Assembly: GCF_001661265.1 (NCBI RefSeq)
Contig: NW_017567002.1
Coordinates: forward strand, 310,001 to 374,000
From: Saitoella complicata NRRL Y-17804
Taxonomy: Eukaryota > Ascomycota > Saitoellomycetes > Saitoellales > Saitoellaceae
Direction of reading: 5' to 3'
Length of the DNA: 64,000 nt
Shown: positions 23,131 through 31,921 of the stretch, one piece after another
Numbering within the stretch: position 1 is the first letter of the stretch
How the letters are laid out: each line of letters opens with the position of its first letter
The notes under the pieces: generated by a model
Database searches by the model: none
The model's input: the letters and a program-made list of their open reading frames with translations, nothing else
Told to the model about the DNA's origin: nothing
Translations under genes and position numbers: made by a program

Positions 23131-23376
23131 CAGAAGCAGCTGACATATACCGTTTGTTACCATTGAGTGAGATTCACTTATTTCAAGTGCATAAAATGCA
23201 AAGGCTGAACTGTGCGTGAGGAATCCGGACTGAAGTCACCCGTTCCCGCGCGTACATCTGTCCGGCAGCAACCCCGCGTACGCCCTCTCCGCACTCCCCG
23301 CTCGTATAGGTACACCCTGACGTCGTCATGTAAATAAACTCTGTTGGCCTTGAATCCTTCAGCAACCGCTTCAGCA

Positions 23377-24180
23377 ATGGACGTACCAGGCTTCGCACTT
23401 GTCACCGGCGCCGGATCAGGGATCGGCCTGGCATGTGCCATGGTTTACGCAAGAGAAGGTTCCGCAGGTGTCTGCTTGGCTGACATCAGCCCCGAAGCTC
23501 TACAGAAGGCATCCGAGCAGGTACAATCTGTCGCTACCAACCCCGAATTCAAAGCAATCTCTGTGGTGGTCGATGTCAGAAGCGAAGAATCCGTCAACAA
23601 GATGGTCAGCGAAACCATCAAAGCATTCGGAAGATTAGACTACGCTGCCAACTGCGCCGGCGTCTCCTTCAAGCCTGGTCATGGCCACGAAGGCGGTTGG
23701 TCGATGACAAACTATGATTTCGTTACCGATATCAACTTTCGCGGGGTCTTTCTCAGCACGAAAGCCGAAATCGCGGCCATGAAAACACAGGAGCCTCGGG
23801 ACAACCCGCGTCGACCTGACAAGAAACAACGAGGGTCCATTGTGAACATTGCGTCTATGTCTGGCTTAGTGGGATTGAAGAACTCTGCGGCGTACGCGGC
23901 GTCAAAACATGCTGTTGTGGGGTTATCGAAGAACGCAGCAATTGATCATGCCGAGGATCTCATCCGCTGCAACGCGGTATGCCCGGGGTATATCTATACA
24001 GCGCTGACTCAGAATGACACGATCAGGGCAAAGGCGGAGAAGTTGAGTGCGGATAAGCCTATGGGAAGGCTGGGCGAGCCGGAGGAGATCGGGGATGCTG
24101 TTGTCTTTTTGAGTGGAGGCAGGGCTAGTTTTGTTACTGGAACTGCATTTTCCGTGGATGGCGGATATACCGCTGTTTAG
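23377..24180 (+). CDS. Short-chain dehydrogenase/reductase (first of two)
   Basis: Single exon, 267 aa from the ATG at 23377 (MDVPGFALVTGAGSGIGLAC). Classical SDR features: nucleotide-binding TGAGSGIG near residues 10-17, acidic residue after the second strand (LADIS), NCAG, catalytic Ser (SMSG) and YAASK, and the C-terminal GTAFSVDGG. The enzyme should oxidise or reduce a hydroxy/keto group with NAD(P)(H); the acidic residue suggests NAD preference. No targeting sequence is evident. It lies between the beta subunit of the ligase and the acyl-CoA dehydrogenase, and its 3' end is only 86 bp from the convergent dehydrogenase gene. A role as a 3-hydroxyacyl-CoA dehydrogenase in that cluster is inference from context. 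Confidence 0.85.
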   Translation: MDVPGFALVTGAGSGIGLACAMVYAREGSAGVCLADISPEALQKASEQVQSVATNPEFKAISVVVDVRSEESVNKMVSETIKAFGRLDYAANCAGVSFKPGHGHEGGWSMTNYDFVTDINFRGVFLSTKAEIAAMKTQEPRDNPRRPDKKQRGSIVNIASMSGLVGLKNSAAYAASKHAVVGLSKNAAIDHAEDLIRCNAVCPGYIYTALTQNDTIRAKAEKLSADKPMGRLGEPEEIGDAVVFLSGGRASFVTGTAFSVDGGYTAV

Positions 24181-24266
24181 TGATTGGATATATCGAACAT
24201 ACCTACTATTCCACATGACGTGCAGCCCCCCCTTTGGGAATACTGGGTAACCAACGTGAGAACCTC

Positions 24267-25620
24267 TCAATAACTCCTCGGCAACCCCAATACCCTCTCC
24301 CCCAAGAAATTCAAGATCATCTCCCTACTGACCGGCGCAATCCTCGGCACAAAACTCTCCCTCAAGTACCTCTCCACATGAAACTCCTGCGCATACCCCA
24401 TCCCACCATGCACCATTACCGCCCTTTCACACGCCTTGAACCCCGCTTCCGCCGCGAGGTATTTAGCAGTATTAGCAGCAACACCGACCGCGACGGCTGG
24501 AGCACCTGAGTCGTAGAGTCGTGCGGCGTGGTAGGTTGTGTGTGTTGCTGCGAGGAGCTGGGCGTAGGAGTCCGCGAGTGCGTGTTGAATGGATTGGTTT
24601 TGGCCGATGGGACGGCCGAAAACAACGCGTTCTTTTGCGTAGCGAGCGGCACGTTTGAGGGCCGCGTAGCCCAATCCTAGTGCTTCTCCGGCGAGGAGAC
24701 AGCGTTCTGCGTTCATTCCATGTAGGATCTGCTTGAATCCGTCGCCTTCTTTACCGATGAGCGAGGAGGCTGGGATAGGGTAGTCCTCGAGGAAGATCTC
24801 GTTTGCGTCGACTGCCCTACCGCCCATTTTCGGGATCTTGGACATGGTTAGCCCGGGGTGGGAGCGGTCTAGGGGAATGTAGAACATCGATAGGCCGGAG
24901 GATGGTTTGGTCACTTGTTCGATGGGGGTTGTTCGAGCAAGGAGGATCATGTTTTGGCATTGTTGGGCGTTGGTGATCCATCTGTAGAAATGTCAGCTTG
25001 TGATCCGAAGGGGTTGTTTAGAAGTACTACATCTTGCTTCCGGTGACGAGGTATGAGCCGTCACTTCGTTTTTCAGCCTTCGTCCGCAGACGTAGTGTAT
25101 CGAGTCCACTCTCCGGCTCGGTCACACCGAAACACGCTCTTTCCTTGCCACTGATGAGCTTTGGTAGGAACTCTCCCCTCTGCTCCTCCGTAGCGAACTT
25201 CGCAACCGGCATCGTCGCATAGATATTCGCATGGACAGTCTGAGCCCCCGCAATCCCCGCTCCGCTCTCCGCAATAGTCTGCAACATCACCGTAGCCTCA
25301 CTAATTCCTAACCCAGCACCTCCCAAATCATCCGGCAACGCAATTCCGATCCATCCGTCTTTGGCGAGCGCAGCGTGCAGGTCACCGGGGTATTTCCCGG
25401 TTGCGTCCGCTTCGGCCCAGTATGTATCTGGGAATTGGGAGCAGATTTTCTCGATAGACTCGCGGACCATGACTTGGGATTCGGAGAGGATGGAGGTATC
25501 CATGCCTGCGAACTCGATTCCGGCGGAGGTGGATTGCGAGCGGATCCCGACATTGGCGGATCTGATCCGCCAGCCAATTACTCTCGCCAGATCCGTCAAT
25601 GGCCTTCGTACAACGTTCAT
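24267..25620 (-). CDS. Acyl-CoA dehydrogenase, mitochondrial type
   Basis: Two exons on the minus strand, 25620-25031 and 24981-24267, 434 aa. The junction restores the family motif GSKIWITNA. The N-terminus (MNVVRRPLTDLARVIGWRIR) is basic and Arg-rich, consistent with import into mitochondria. Core ACAD elements are present: FGVTEPESGLD, MNAERCLLAGEALG, KERVVFGRPIGQNQSIQHALAD, and VHGGMGYAQEFHVERYLRE, whose Glu sits where the catalytic base lies in short-chain family members. The enzyme should introduce a 2,3-double bond into an acyl-CoA, passing electrons to ETF. It is divergent from the ligase alpha gene over about 223 bp, so the two may be co-regulated. The chain-length or branched substrate cannot be read from sequence. 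Confidence 0.9.
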
Positions 25621-25843
25621 TCTTGTCGATATACCGGTGTTGATTCTTCCTTCAATGGCCCTTGGTGTAGCACTCCCGAGGTCGCTTCCCTACAGTCGAC
25701 CTGTCGCCAAATGATGCCGCTTGCCGACACCGCAAGCGCGACGTTGATCCGCGGAATGTGGGGAACGCCGGGTTGTCCCGCGAAGAGGAGAAAGATCCAA
25801 TACTTGAAGGACAGAACCGAAGCTGTATCAATTGACAAAAACG
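25621..25843. promoter_or_regulatory. Bidirectional promoter between acyl-CoA dehydrogenase and ligase alpha genes
   Basis: 223 bp separate the two divergent ATGs. The stretch contains GC-rich palindromic pieces (CCGCGG near 25750) but no clear TATA. A shared control region for the two genes is inferred from spacing. Confidence 0.45.
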
Positions 25844-26887
25844 ATGTTGTCGACGATGAGATCAAATACTACCAGGGCGGTACAGCGTCGTCTCTTCTCC
25901 TCCTCCACCTCTCAAAGATATCGGGATGGATCTTACCAAGACACAATCAAGAACCTCAAAATCGACGAAAACACCCGTATAGTCTACCAGGGGTTCACCG
26001 GAAAACAAGCAACAGTCAATGCACAGCAAACAATCGATTATGGTACGAAGGTAGTAGGCGGCGTCTCTCCTAACAAGGGTGGATCAGGCGCAACTCATCT
26101 TGGTCTACCCGTCTTTAAGACCATTGAGGAAGCAGCACGGGAACTCAAACCACATGCTACAGCAGTTTTTGTCCCAGCGCTTTCTGCAGCCGGTGCGATT
26201 GAGGCTGCGATTGAAGCGGAGATCCCGTTGATCGTATCCGTGGCCGAACATGTCCCTATCCATGACATGCTCCGCATCAACCAGATCCTCCGCGCACAAT
26301 CTGCATCACGTCTCGTTGGACCAAACTGTCCTGGTATCATCGCTGCCGAAGCCTGTCGTATCGGGATCATGCCACACCTGACCTTCCGCAAGGGCTGTGT
26401 GGGTATCGTCTCGAAATCTGGAACGTTATCCTACGAAGCGGTGGGGTCAACATCCAACGTTGGATTGGGGCAATCGATCACAATAGGAATGGGAGGTGAT
26501 CCCATGCCTGGTACAGATTTCGTCGATGCGCTGAAGATGTTCCTCAAAGATCCCCAGACCAAAGGCATTATCGTCATCGGCGAAATCGGCGGAGAAGCGG
26601 AGTTCGAGGCAGCAGCCTTCCTTGAGGAAAACAACATCGGACCGAACAAGAAGCCCGTCGTGGGTCTTGTTGCGGGGTTGACGGCGCCGTTTGGGAGGGC
26701 TATGGGACATGCGGGGGCCGTGAGGTTGCCTTGGGAGAGGAGTGCGGATGAGAAGAGGAAGGCGCTTGAGAGGGCGGGTGCGAGAATTGTTGTGCATCCT
26801 GGGGAGACTGGACAGACTATGATTGAGTTATTCAAAGAAGCAGGGATTGACTGGACGCCCGTGCCCGAGCGTGAGTATTCTAGCTAG
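25844..26887 (+). CDS. Succinyl-CoA ligase alpha subunit-like protein (LSC1 family, divergent)
   Basis: Single exon, 347 aa from ATG 25844. A presequence rich in Arg and Ser (MLSTMRSNTTRAVQRRLFSS) suggests mitochondrial import. Mature alpha-subunit landmarks follow: YQGFTGKQAT for CoA binding, GGVSPNKGG, VGPNCPGI, SKSGTLSYEAV, GIGGDP-like GMGGDPMPGTDF, and the phospho-His loop GHAGA. Two departures stand out: the usual IMPGHIH segment reads IMPHLTF, and the glycine-rich IISGGKG or IIAGGKG that follows GHAGA is replaced by VRLPWERS. The protein should work with the beta-like product of 21687-23130 as an acid-CoA ligase; the departures suggest a specialised substrate. An identity as the ordinary TCA Lsc1 is the alternative. 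Confidence 0.85.
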   Translation: MLSTMRSNTTRAVQRRLFSSSTSQRYRDGSYQDTIKNLKIDENTRIVYQGFTGKQATVNAQQTIDYGTKVVGGVSPNKGGSGATHLGLPVFKTIEEAARELKPHATAVFVPALSAAGAIEAAIEAEIPLIVSVAEHVPIHDMLRINQILRAQSASRLVGPNCPGIIAAEACRIGIMPHLTFRKGCVGIVSKSGTLSYEAVGSTSNVGLGQSITIGMGGDPMPGTDFVDALKMFLKDPQTKGIIVIGEIGGEAEFEAAAFLEENNIGPNKKPVVGLVAGLTAPFGRAMGHAGAVRLPWERSADEKRKALERAGARIVVHPGETGQTMIELFKEAGIDWTPVPEREYSS

Positions 26888-27195
26888 TCTTATCGAAGAT
26901 TGGAAGCTTCTCGCAGTATACCAAAAGCGAGCTCGTGTGACCTTCTTCGAACTTTAAAAATCGCTATCTCTTGCTTTTGCCAGGCCGAGGGTGCGGGCCG
27001 AAATTCCCAGCAGGCAGGTGCCAACAGCGCGCCAATGACGCTGGGCCCTTCCCCACATGTGAAATTCCATAGACCCTACCGTATCCTGGAGTACCCCGCA
27101 CGCAATTGCGCAATGACCTGAGATATGTTGATCGCTTGGAATTGCCGTACATAAAGGTCCCTTGATCCGCCCTCCTCCAACTCCAGAGATCAACC
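26888..27195. promoter_or_regulatory. Promoter region of the MaoC/HTD2-like gene
   Basis: 308 bp between the ligase alpha gene and the dehydratase gene, same strand. GC-rich in its centre; a weak TATA-like ACATAAAGG at about 27150 lies some 45 bp before the ATG. No gene is seen. Confidence 0.35.
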
Positions 27196-28401
27196 ATGAA
27201 GGCACTGATCAGACCGTTTACACGCTCGATACCCTCAGCAGTACCGCGCACTGTGATCCGCGGCCAATTCCAGCAGATCAGACATGAATCGACTGGCTGG
27301 ATCAGTACGGAACAGGTCGCAGCGCAATTCAACGAACACCACGTAGGGAAGTCGTACACCCGAACTCAATACCTCGACGCGAACCAGATCGCGCTGCTCT
27401 CGTGTACTCTCAACCGCTCTGATCCATCTACCCTTGATCCACAGCAAGGAACTCCAGTTCCGCCAGGATGGCATCTGGTTTATTTCACACCGCGTATCAT
27501 GACGTCTGACCTCGCCCCAGACGGCAGCGACGCAACCTTCAACCCGGGCAAGCCCTTCACCCGCCGCATGTGGGCTGGCGGCGAGATGATCTTTGAGCGA
27601 GACAATGAGTTGGCGATTGGTGATACAGTCACTGAGACCACCGTACTCGAGTCCTGTGATATCAAGCATGGAGCGAAGGGCGGGGAGATGTTGGTTGTAG
27701 GTGTGAAGAAGACGTTTGAGAATGAGAGAGGGTTGGCGGTAACGGATAAGAGAAATTGGGTGTTTCTGAAAGCTGCGAAGGCTGCTGCGGCTGAGGGAGG
27801 GAAAGGGAAAGGAGAGCAGAAGGTGGTGGATGATGAGGCGCGGAGGGAGGCCGGGAAGAAGGTAGCGAGCGACAGTAAGTTGCAGAGCGCTTCCAGCAAT
27901 GGTGATCCACTGCACTTGCCTTTTCTCTCCAAGTCAAGGTCTAACGTGTGTTTAATAGATACAACCCCACTGTCAACGCGTTCGGTAACACAAGACCCAG
28001 CGACCCTCTTCCGCTACTCAGCCCTTACCTTCAACGGCCACAAAATCCACTACAACACCCCCTGGACCCAAACCCAAGAACTCCACCCCGATATCGTCGT
28101 CCATGGACCCCTAAACTTGACCCTCCTTCTCGATTTTTGGCGCGACACGCACGCAAAGCGAATCGAAAACTTATCACTTCGAGCGTTGCGGAGTGCGGAG
28201 TACGATGTGAAGGAGGAAGAGGATAAGGCTGAGCCGAGGATCCAGAGGGTGAAGTATCGTGCTATGACTCCGGTCTATGCCGGGGAGAGGTATGAGTTGA
28301 AGATGAGGGATGTTGAGGGGGAGGGGAATACGAGTGAGTTGTGGGTGGAGAAGGAGAATGGGGCTGTTGGAATGAAGGCGTCCGTTGAGTCCTGGGCTTG
28401 A
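27196..28401 (+). CDS. MaoC/HTD2-type hydroxyacyl-thioester dehydratase (mesaconyl- or itaconyl-CoA hydratase-like)
   Basis: Two exons, 27196-27874 and 27959-28401, 373 aa. The 84-nt intron is in frame and stop-free, but its GTAAGT donor, CTAAC branch and TTTAATAG acceptor are convincing. The start (MKALIRPFTRSIPSAVPRTV) looks like a mitochondrial presequence. A double hot-dog layout is likely: the first half holds GWHLVYFTPR and RRMWAGGEMIF, the second half the active-site segment FRYSALTFNGHKIHYN with the conserved His, and VVHGPLN. These are hallmarks shared by Htd2 of mitochondrial fatty-acid synthesis and by mesaconyl-C4-CoA or itaconyl-CoA hydratases. Its place after the CoA-ligase and dehydrogenase genes favours a hydration step in a catabolic route; mtFAS Htd2 is the alternative. 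Confidence 0.8.
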   Translation: MKALIRPFTRSIPSAVPRTVIRGQFQQIRHESTGWISTEQVAAQFNEHHVGKSYTRTQYLDANQIALLSCTLNRSDPSTLDPQQGTPVPPGWHLVYFTPRIMTSDLAPDGSDATFNPGKPFTRRMWAGGEMIFERDNELAIGDTVTETTVLESCDIKHGAKGGEMLVVGVKKTFENERGLAVTDKRNWVFLKAAKAAAAEGGKGKGEQKVVDDEARREAGKKVASDSKLQSASSNGDPLHLPFLSKSRSNVCLIDTTPLSTRSVTQDPATLFRYSALTFNGHKIHYNTPWTQTQELHPDIVVHGPLNLTLLLDFWRDTHAKRIENLSLRALRSAEYDVKEEEDKAEPRIQRVKYRAMTPVYAGERYELKMRDVEGEGNTSELWVEKENGAVGMKASVESWA

Positions 28402-28725
28402 CGTGTATGATATAGCGATCTGCTGTACGGACACTGTTATCTATGTCAGCGTATTCTTACTCGTATACAATAAAATAGCATTGAAACCGTGAGAATTATG
28501 TCTCTCCTATGATTGTGCGCGGGCCGGCCAGCTGCATTGACTGGTGGGAAAGCGCGTGACTTCCGACACTGGCAATTGCGGGGTCTGATCAGGACTCGTT
28601 CAATTTACCGCCAGCAACGGATGCAATGATTCGAGGTGGGGGCGATGTCTTTCGTATAAAGGGAACGGCAACGTCTCCGCGGACGGTTGTAGCAGAACGG
28701 GCTCGCATCAAACAACTCAAGATCA
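28402..28725. promoter_or_regulatory. Promoter of the second SDR gene
   Basis: 324 bp. A clear TATAAA at 28655-28660 lies 66 bp before the ATG, and a GCGGGG element, a possible CreA-type site, is at 28578-28583. No other feature is seen. Confidence 0.45.
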
Positions 28726-29732
28726 ATGATTATGGCGCCTCATGCTGACGAAGCTGAATTTCTTCCCGTAACTGATGAGAGCACACAATCACTCCGTGGA
28801 GGAGGAGAGGGAAACAGATTGGCCGGAAAAGTGGCAGTGGTGACGGGTGCAGGCAGTGGATTCGGAGAAGGTGTGTGCTCAAAGCTCTCCGCTCTCACTC
28901 GTCGTCTAACGGAATTTAATAGCGATTGCGAAGAAGTATGCTTTTGAAGGAGCAGCTGTCGTCTGTGTCGACATGAACGAGAAAGCGGCTGCACGTGTCG
29001 CTGGGGAGATCGGAGGGGAAAAGTGTATCTCGTTTAAGGCGGACGTGAGCAACTTCAAAGATTGGGAAGCTTTGATCAAGAAATGCAAAGAAGAACTCGG
29101 TGGGATTGATATTCTTGTCAATAACGCTGGGACGTCTCATAAGAACAAGGTACGATATCGGAGAATCAAGGACGTGCATGAGCTCGTGCTAAGGTCAACT
29201 ATCGTACAGCCAACTCTGGAGGTGACAGAAGACGAGTTCGACCGCGTTTTCGCCGTAAATGTCAAATCCATCTTTCACTCGGTCCACGCCGTGATGCCCC
29301 TCCTCATTGAACAAAACCGCGGCGGAAGCATCATCAACACCTCCTCCATCGGCGCTCACCGTCCTCGTCCCGGACTCAGCTGGTACAACGCCAGTAAAAG
29401 TGCCGTAACCAATGTCACCAAATCACTTGCAGCAGAGTATGGACCCAAGGGTATCCGTGTGAACGCTATTTTGCCTCTTATGGCTGCTACAGGTCTTATT
29501 GAAACGTTTATGGGGATGGAGAACACGGAGGAGAACCGGGCTAAGTTCGTGGGAAACGTGCCGATGGGGAGGTTGTGTACTCCGGAAGATGTTGCCAAAG
29601 CAGCGCTTTTCCTTGCAAGCGACGACTCGTCTTTCATTACGTAAGTAAATTCCGGTCAACATTGAGTACTGTAGCTGACTTGGTAATGACAGTGGACAAC
29701 AGCTTGAGGTTGATGGAGGGCGCGGGATCTGA
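28726..29732 (+). CDS. Short-chain dehydrogenase/reductase (second; 3-hydroxyacyl or 3-oxoacyl type)
   Basis: Four exons, 28726-28870, 28923-29149, 29210-29640 and 29693-29732, 280 aa. The first junction rebuilds the cofactor loop TGAGSGFGEAIAKKYA; the 60-nt second intron is in frame and stop-free but interrupts conserved sequence; the last exon adds the family C-terminus TGQQLEVDGGRGI. NNAG, catalytic Ser (NTSSIG) and YNASK are present, and VDMN after the second strand suggests NAD preference. The protein resembles FabG-type reductases and hydroxyacyl dehydrogenases. With the preceding dehydratase it could complete a hydration-oxidation pair, which is inference from order. A 35-residue polar N-terminal extension precedes the Rossmann core. 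Confidence 0.85.
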
Positions 29733-30200
29733 GTTCGCGGCTTTGTAACTTACCCCGAAATACCCTCTTCAATATGATATGGCGCTTATGGTCGTTTAGT
29801 TTGTGCGTCACCTGCTTGTAGTGCCAAGTCACCCGCCCTCTATTTTAACGTCCAGCGTAGAACCACCAAGAATCGGTCCAGTCATGGAACAATTACCTTC
29901 GTTTAACAAGCTGGAACTGCAAACGATTCGTGGTTTACACCGAGTCTTAAATTAGGTTTTTGGTTGTCAATGGCGTATATGCACGCGGGAAGTATCAGCC
30001 ACGTGAATTAACGTTGCTTGATACCATATGCAATTGTAAACACCGGGCCACTGACAATGTCACAAGGCCGGAGGCGGTCCTCAACTCGACTACTTTCGTT
30101 ATAAAGGTCGTCGAGGAGGTTTGCTTTACTCGACAACTGTCAGCGAGTTTGAATAGGAGTACTTGATTTTGTTTCTCTGATCTCCTCGCGACATGACAGA
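29733..30200. other. Spacer between the SDR gene and the tryptophan-rich gene
   Basis: 468 bp of mixed sequence with the SDR 3' region and the promoter of the next gene. No coding, RNA or repeat feature that I can support. Confidence 0.35.
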
Positions 30201-31171
30201 ATGACCGACTGCGATCAAACGACATCGCTCTCGCCAAAGTTGTCTGCCGAACAAATCACAGGTCTTGAGACGTGAGTGATATCTGCCATTTGTCTGTGGT
30301 CTCCTAACACTAGTCCACAGGTGGTGGAAGAGAGGCTGGCACTACGCTGGTGTCAGCAGCTGCGTGACTATGGCCAACGATTTGACAATGCGTGTTACCG
30401 ACGAGCTCGAAGTTTCCCTCCAAGGTAAGTATTCTCGGAAGATCTAGCTTGTGAACTCCTGCTTACCCATGGACCATCAGACGCTAGTGACTATCTTTGT
30501 GAGTACCAGTCTCGGCTGAGGAAGGAAGACCCGGAGAAGCATCACGCCTACGTACGTGACTAATGTTCACGACCTTTGTGTCCGAGAAGCTGAAATATTG
30601 TATTCAGTTGAACTACGTGGTGTGGAGGTGGATGTATACCTGCCCAGTCAATTACTTCGACAAGTCGACTTGGGCGGACTTTGCTGATTTCCCAGGCTAC
30701 GAAAGAAAATCCCATGCATCGCCTAAGCGCACGCACGCCGAGATGAACCACGCAAAAGAGAAGCATTCTTCAACCAAAAAAATCGGGAGATCAGCTTCCG
30801 TCTCTAAGGCATCGCCCAAGAAAGTGAAGTTCACGTTTCCGTCGCCGCCCGCTTCCACGGCTTCGACTTCCTCACAGTCCGTGGACTCCACAGCCCCCGT
30901 CCTAGAAGAATGGGAGGCCTTGTTCGAGGACACTTTTTTGACCGCCCCAATTGGCGCCGTTACGCTCCCAAGCGCCAATGCCCTAATCTCGTCGGCTGTA
31001 AATGAGGCTCGTGGAGGTGGGTATAACCGCGGAAGACGTGCTTCCGTCGCAACCATGCAGTTCGACATGGATGGCACCCGTAAGGAGATGATGATTGGGG
31101 ATGTACCTGGAGTGGTTGGTGGTGGGCTATCCTTGGCGGCGCAATATGGGGGTTATTCTCCGTTACGGTAA
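30201..31171 (+). CDS. Unrecognised protein with Trp-rich N-terminal domain
   Basis: Four exons, 30201-30271, 30321-30424, 30481-30551 and 30608-31171, about 269 aa. All introns have GT...AG ends, and the frame continues through each junction. The N-terminal 115 residues are compact and aromatic (ETWWKRGWHYAGVSSCVTMA, then NYVVWRWMYTCPVNYFDKST and DFPGYERK), look helical and have several Cys. The rest is basic and Ser/Pro-rich (KRTHAEMNHAKEKHSS, SPKKVKFTFPSP), consistent with a disordered, possibly nuclear tail. I recognise no family. The quality of the splice sites and the single long final exon argue for a real gene. Confidence 0.55.
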
Positions 31172-31921
31172 CGGTCCGCAGGAGTGCACGTGCGAAGGTT
31201 GAACACGAGCGGCGAGGGAAAGGAACATTTTCATCAGCCCTAGTCTTGTAGTCGCAGTTTGGTTTATCATGTATCTTTATAAGCTTTTACCTTCCTAGTA
31301 TGAATCGCAAGCTATTATTCAATCCTGGTCATTTTTGGTCAGTCGACCCGAAATTGCGCTGCGACACCAATTCGGGCGTCAGCGGACCGATGCCGCCTCG
31401 CTTTCAGCCTTGGACGCAGGTTTCGACCCGTACATTCCGGCTATTACTTTCCAGGCCTAGCAAGGAAGATCGTCAGTAATACCCTCAGGTGGTGTATGAT
31501 TTGAAGAACGAAAGGCTTGGGTATTCACAGGCATTTCCTTAGTTTCCCACGCGCGTGGATGAATTGTCGCGTTCAAGGGGTATGAGACGAACGCCGGGCT
31601 TTCCCTCCCACTATTACAAGAAGAACTCGCGTAGCTAGTGAAGCAAACTTCGTCATGATCGTCGGGGTTCATTCCTGCGCCGTCTGAAGGCCCATCTGCG
31701 GTACCGGCCGTGATAAAACGCGGGTGGCCGATGGCACAACTACTTCGGTACAGATTGACGATATGATAGGACGTCAAGACACGGTAGAATGTAAGACCAC
31801 TAATGACTTGATCACCCTTCGACGGGCATCCCTATGCTATTCAGAATGTCTATAAAGCAAGGTTTTCTCAGAGCCTCCTCATCCCTCCTCGTAGTTCCTT
31901 TTGCCGCCCAACTCGCCCATC
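31172..31921. other. Spacer upstream of the broken dehydrogenase gene
   Basis: 750 bp without a supported gene. A TATAAA at 31851-31856, 66 bp before the ATG of the degraded gene, is probably its old promoter. Confidence 0.4.

Noticed and set aside
23344-23376. Longer N-terminus for the first SDR beginning at 23344
   Set aside because: That position is TTG, not ATG; the ATG at 23377 directly precedes the cofactor-binding strand as expected for the family.
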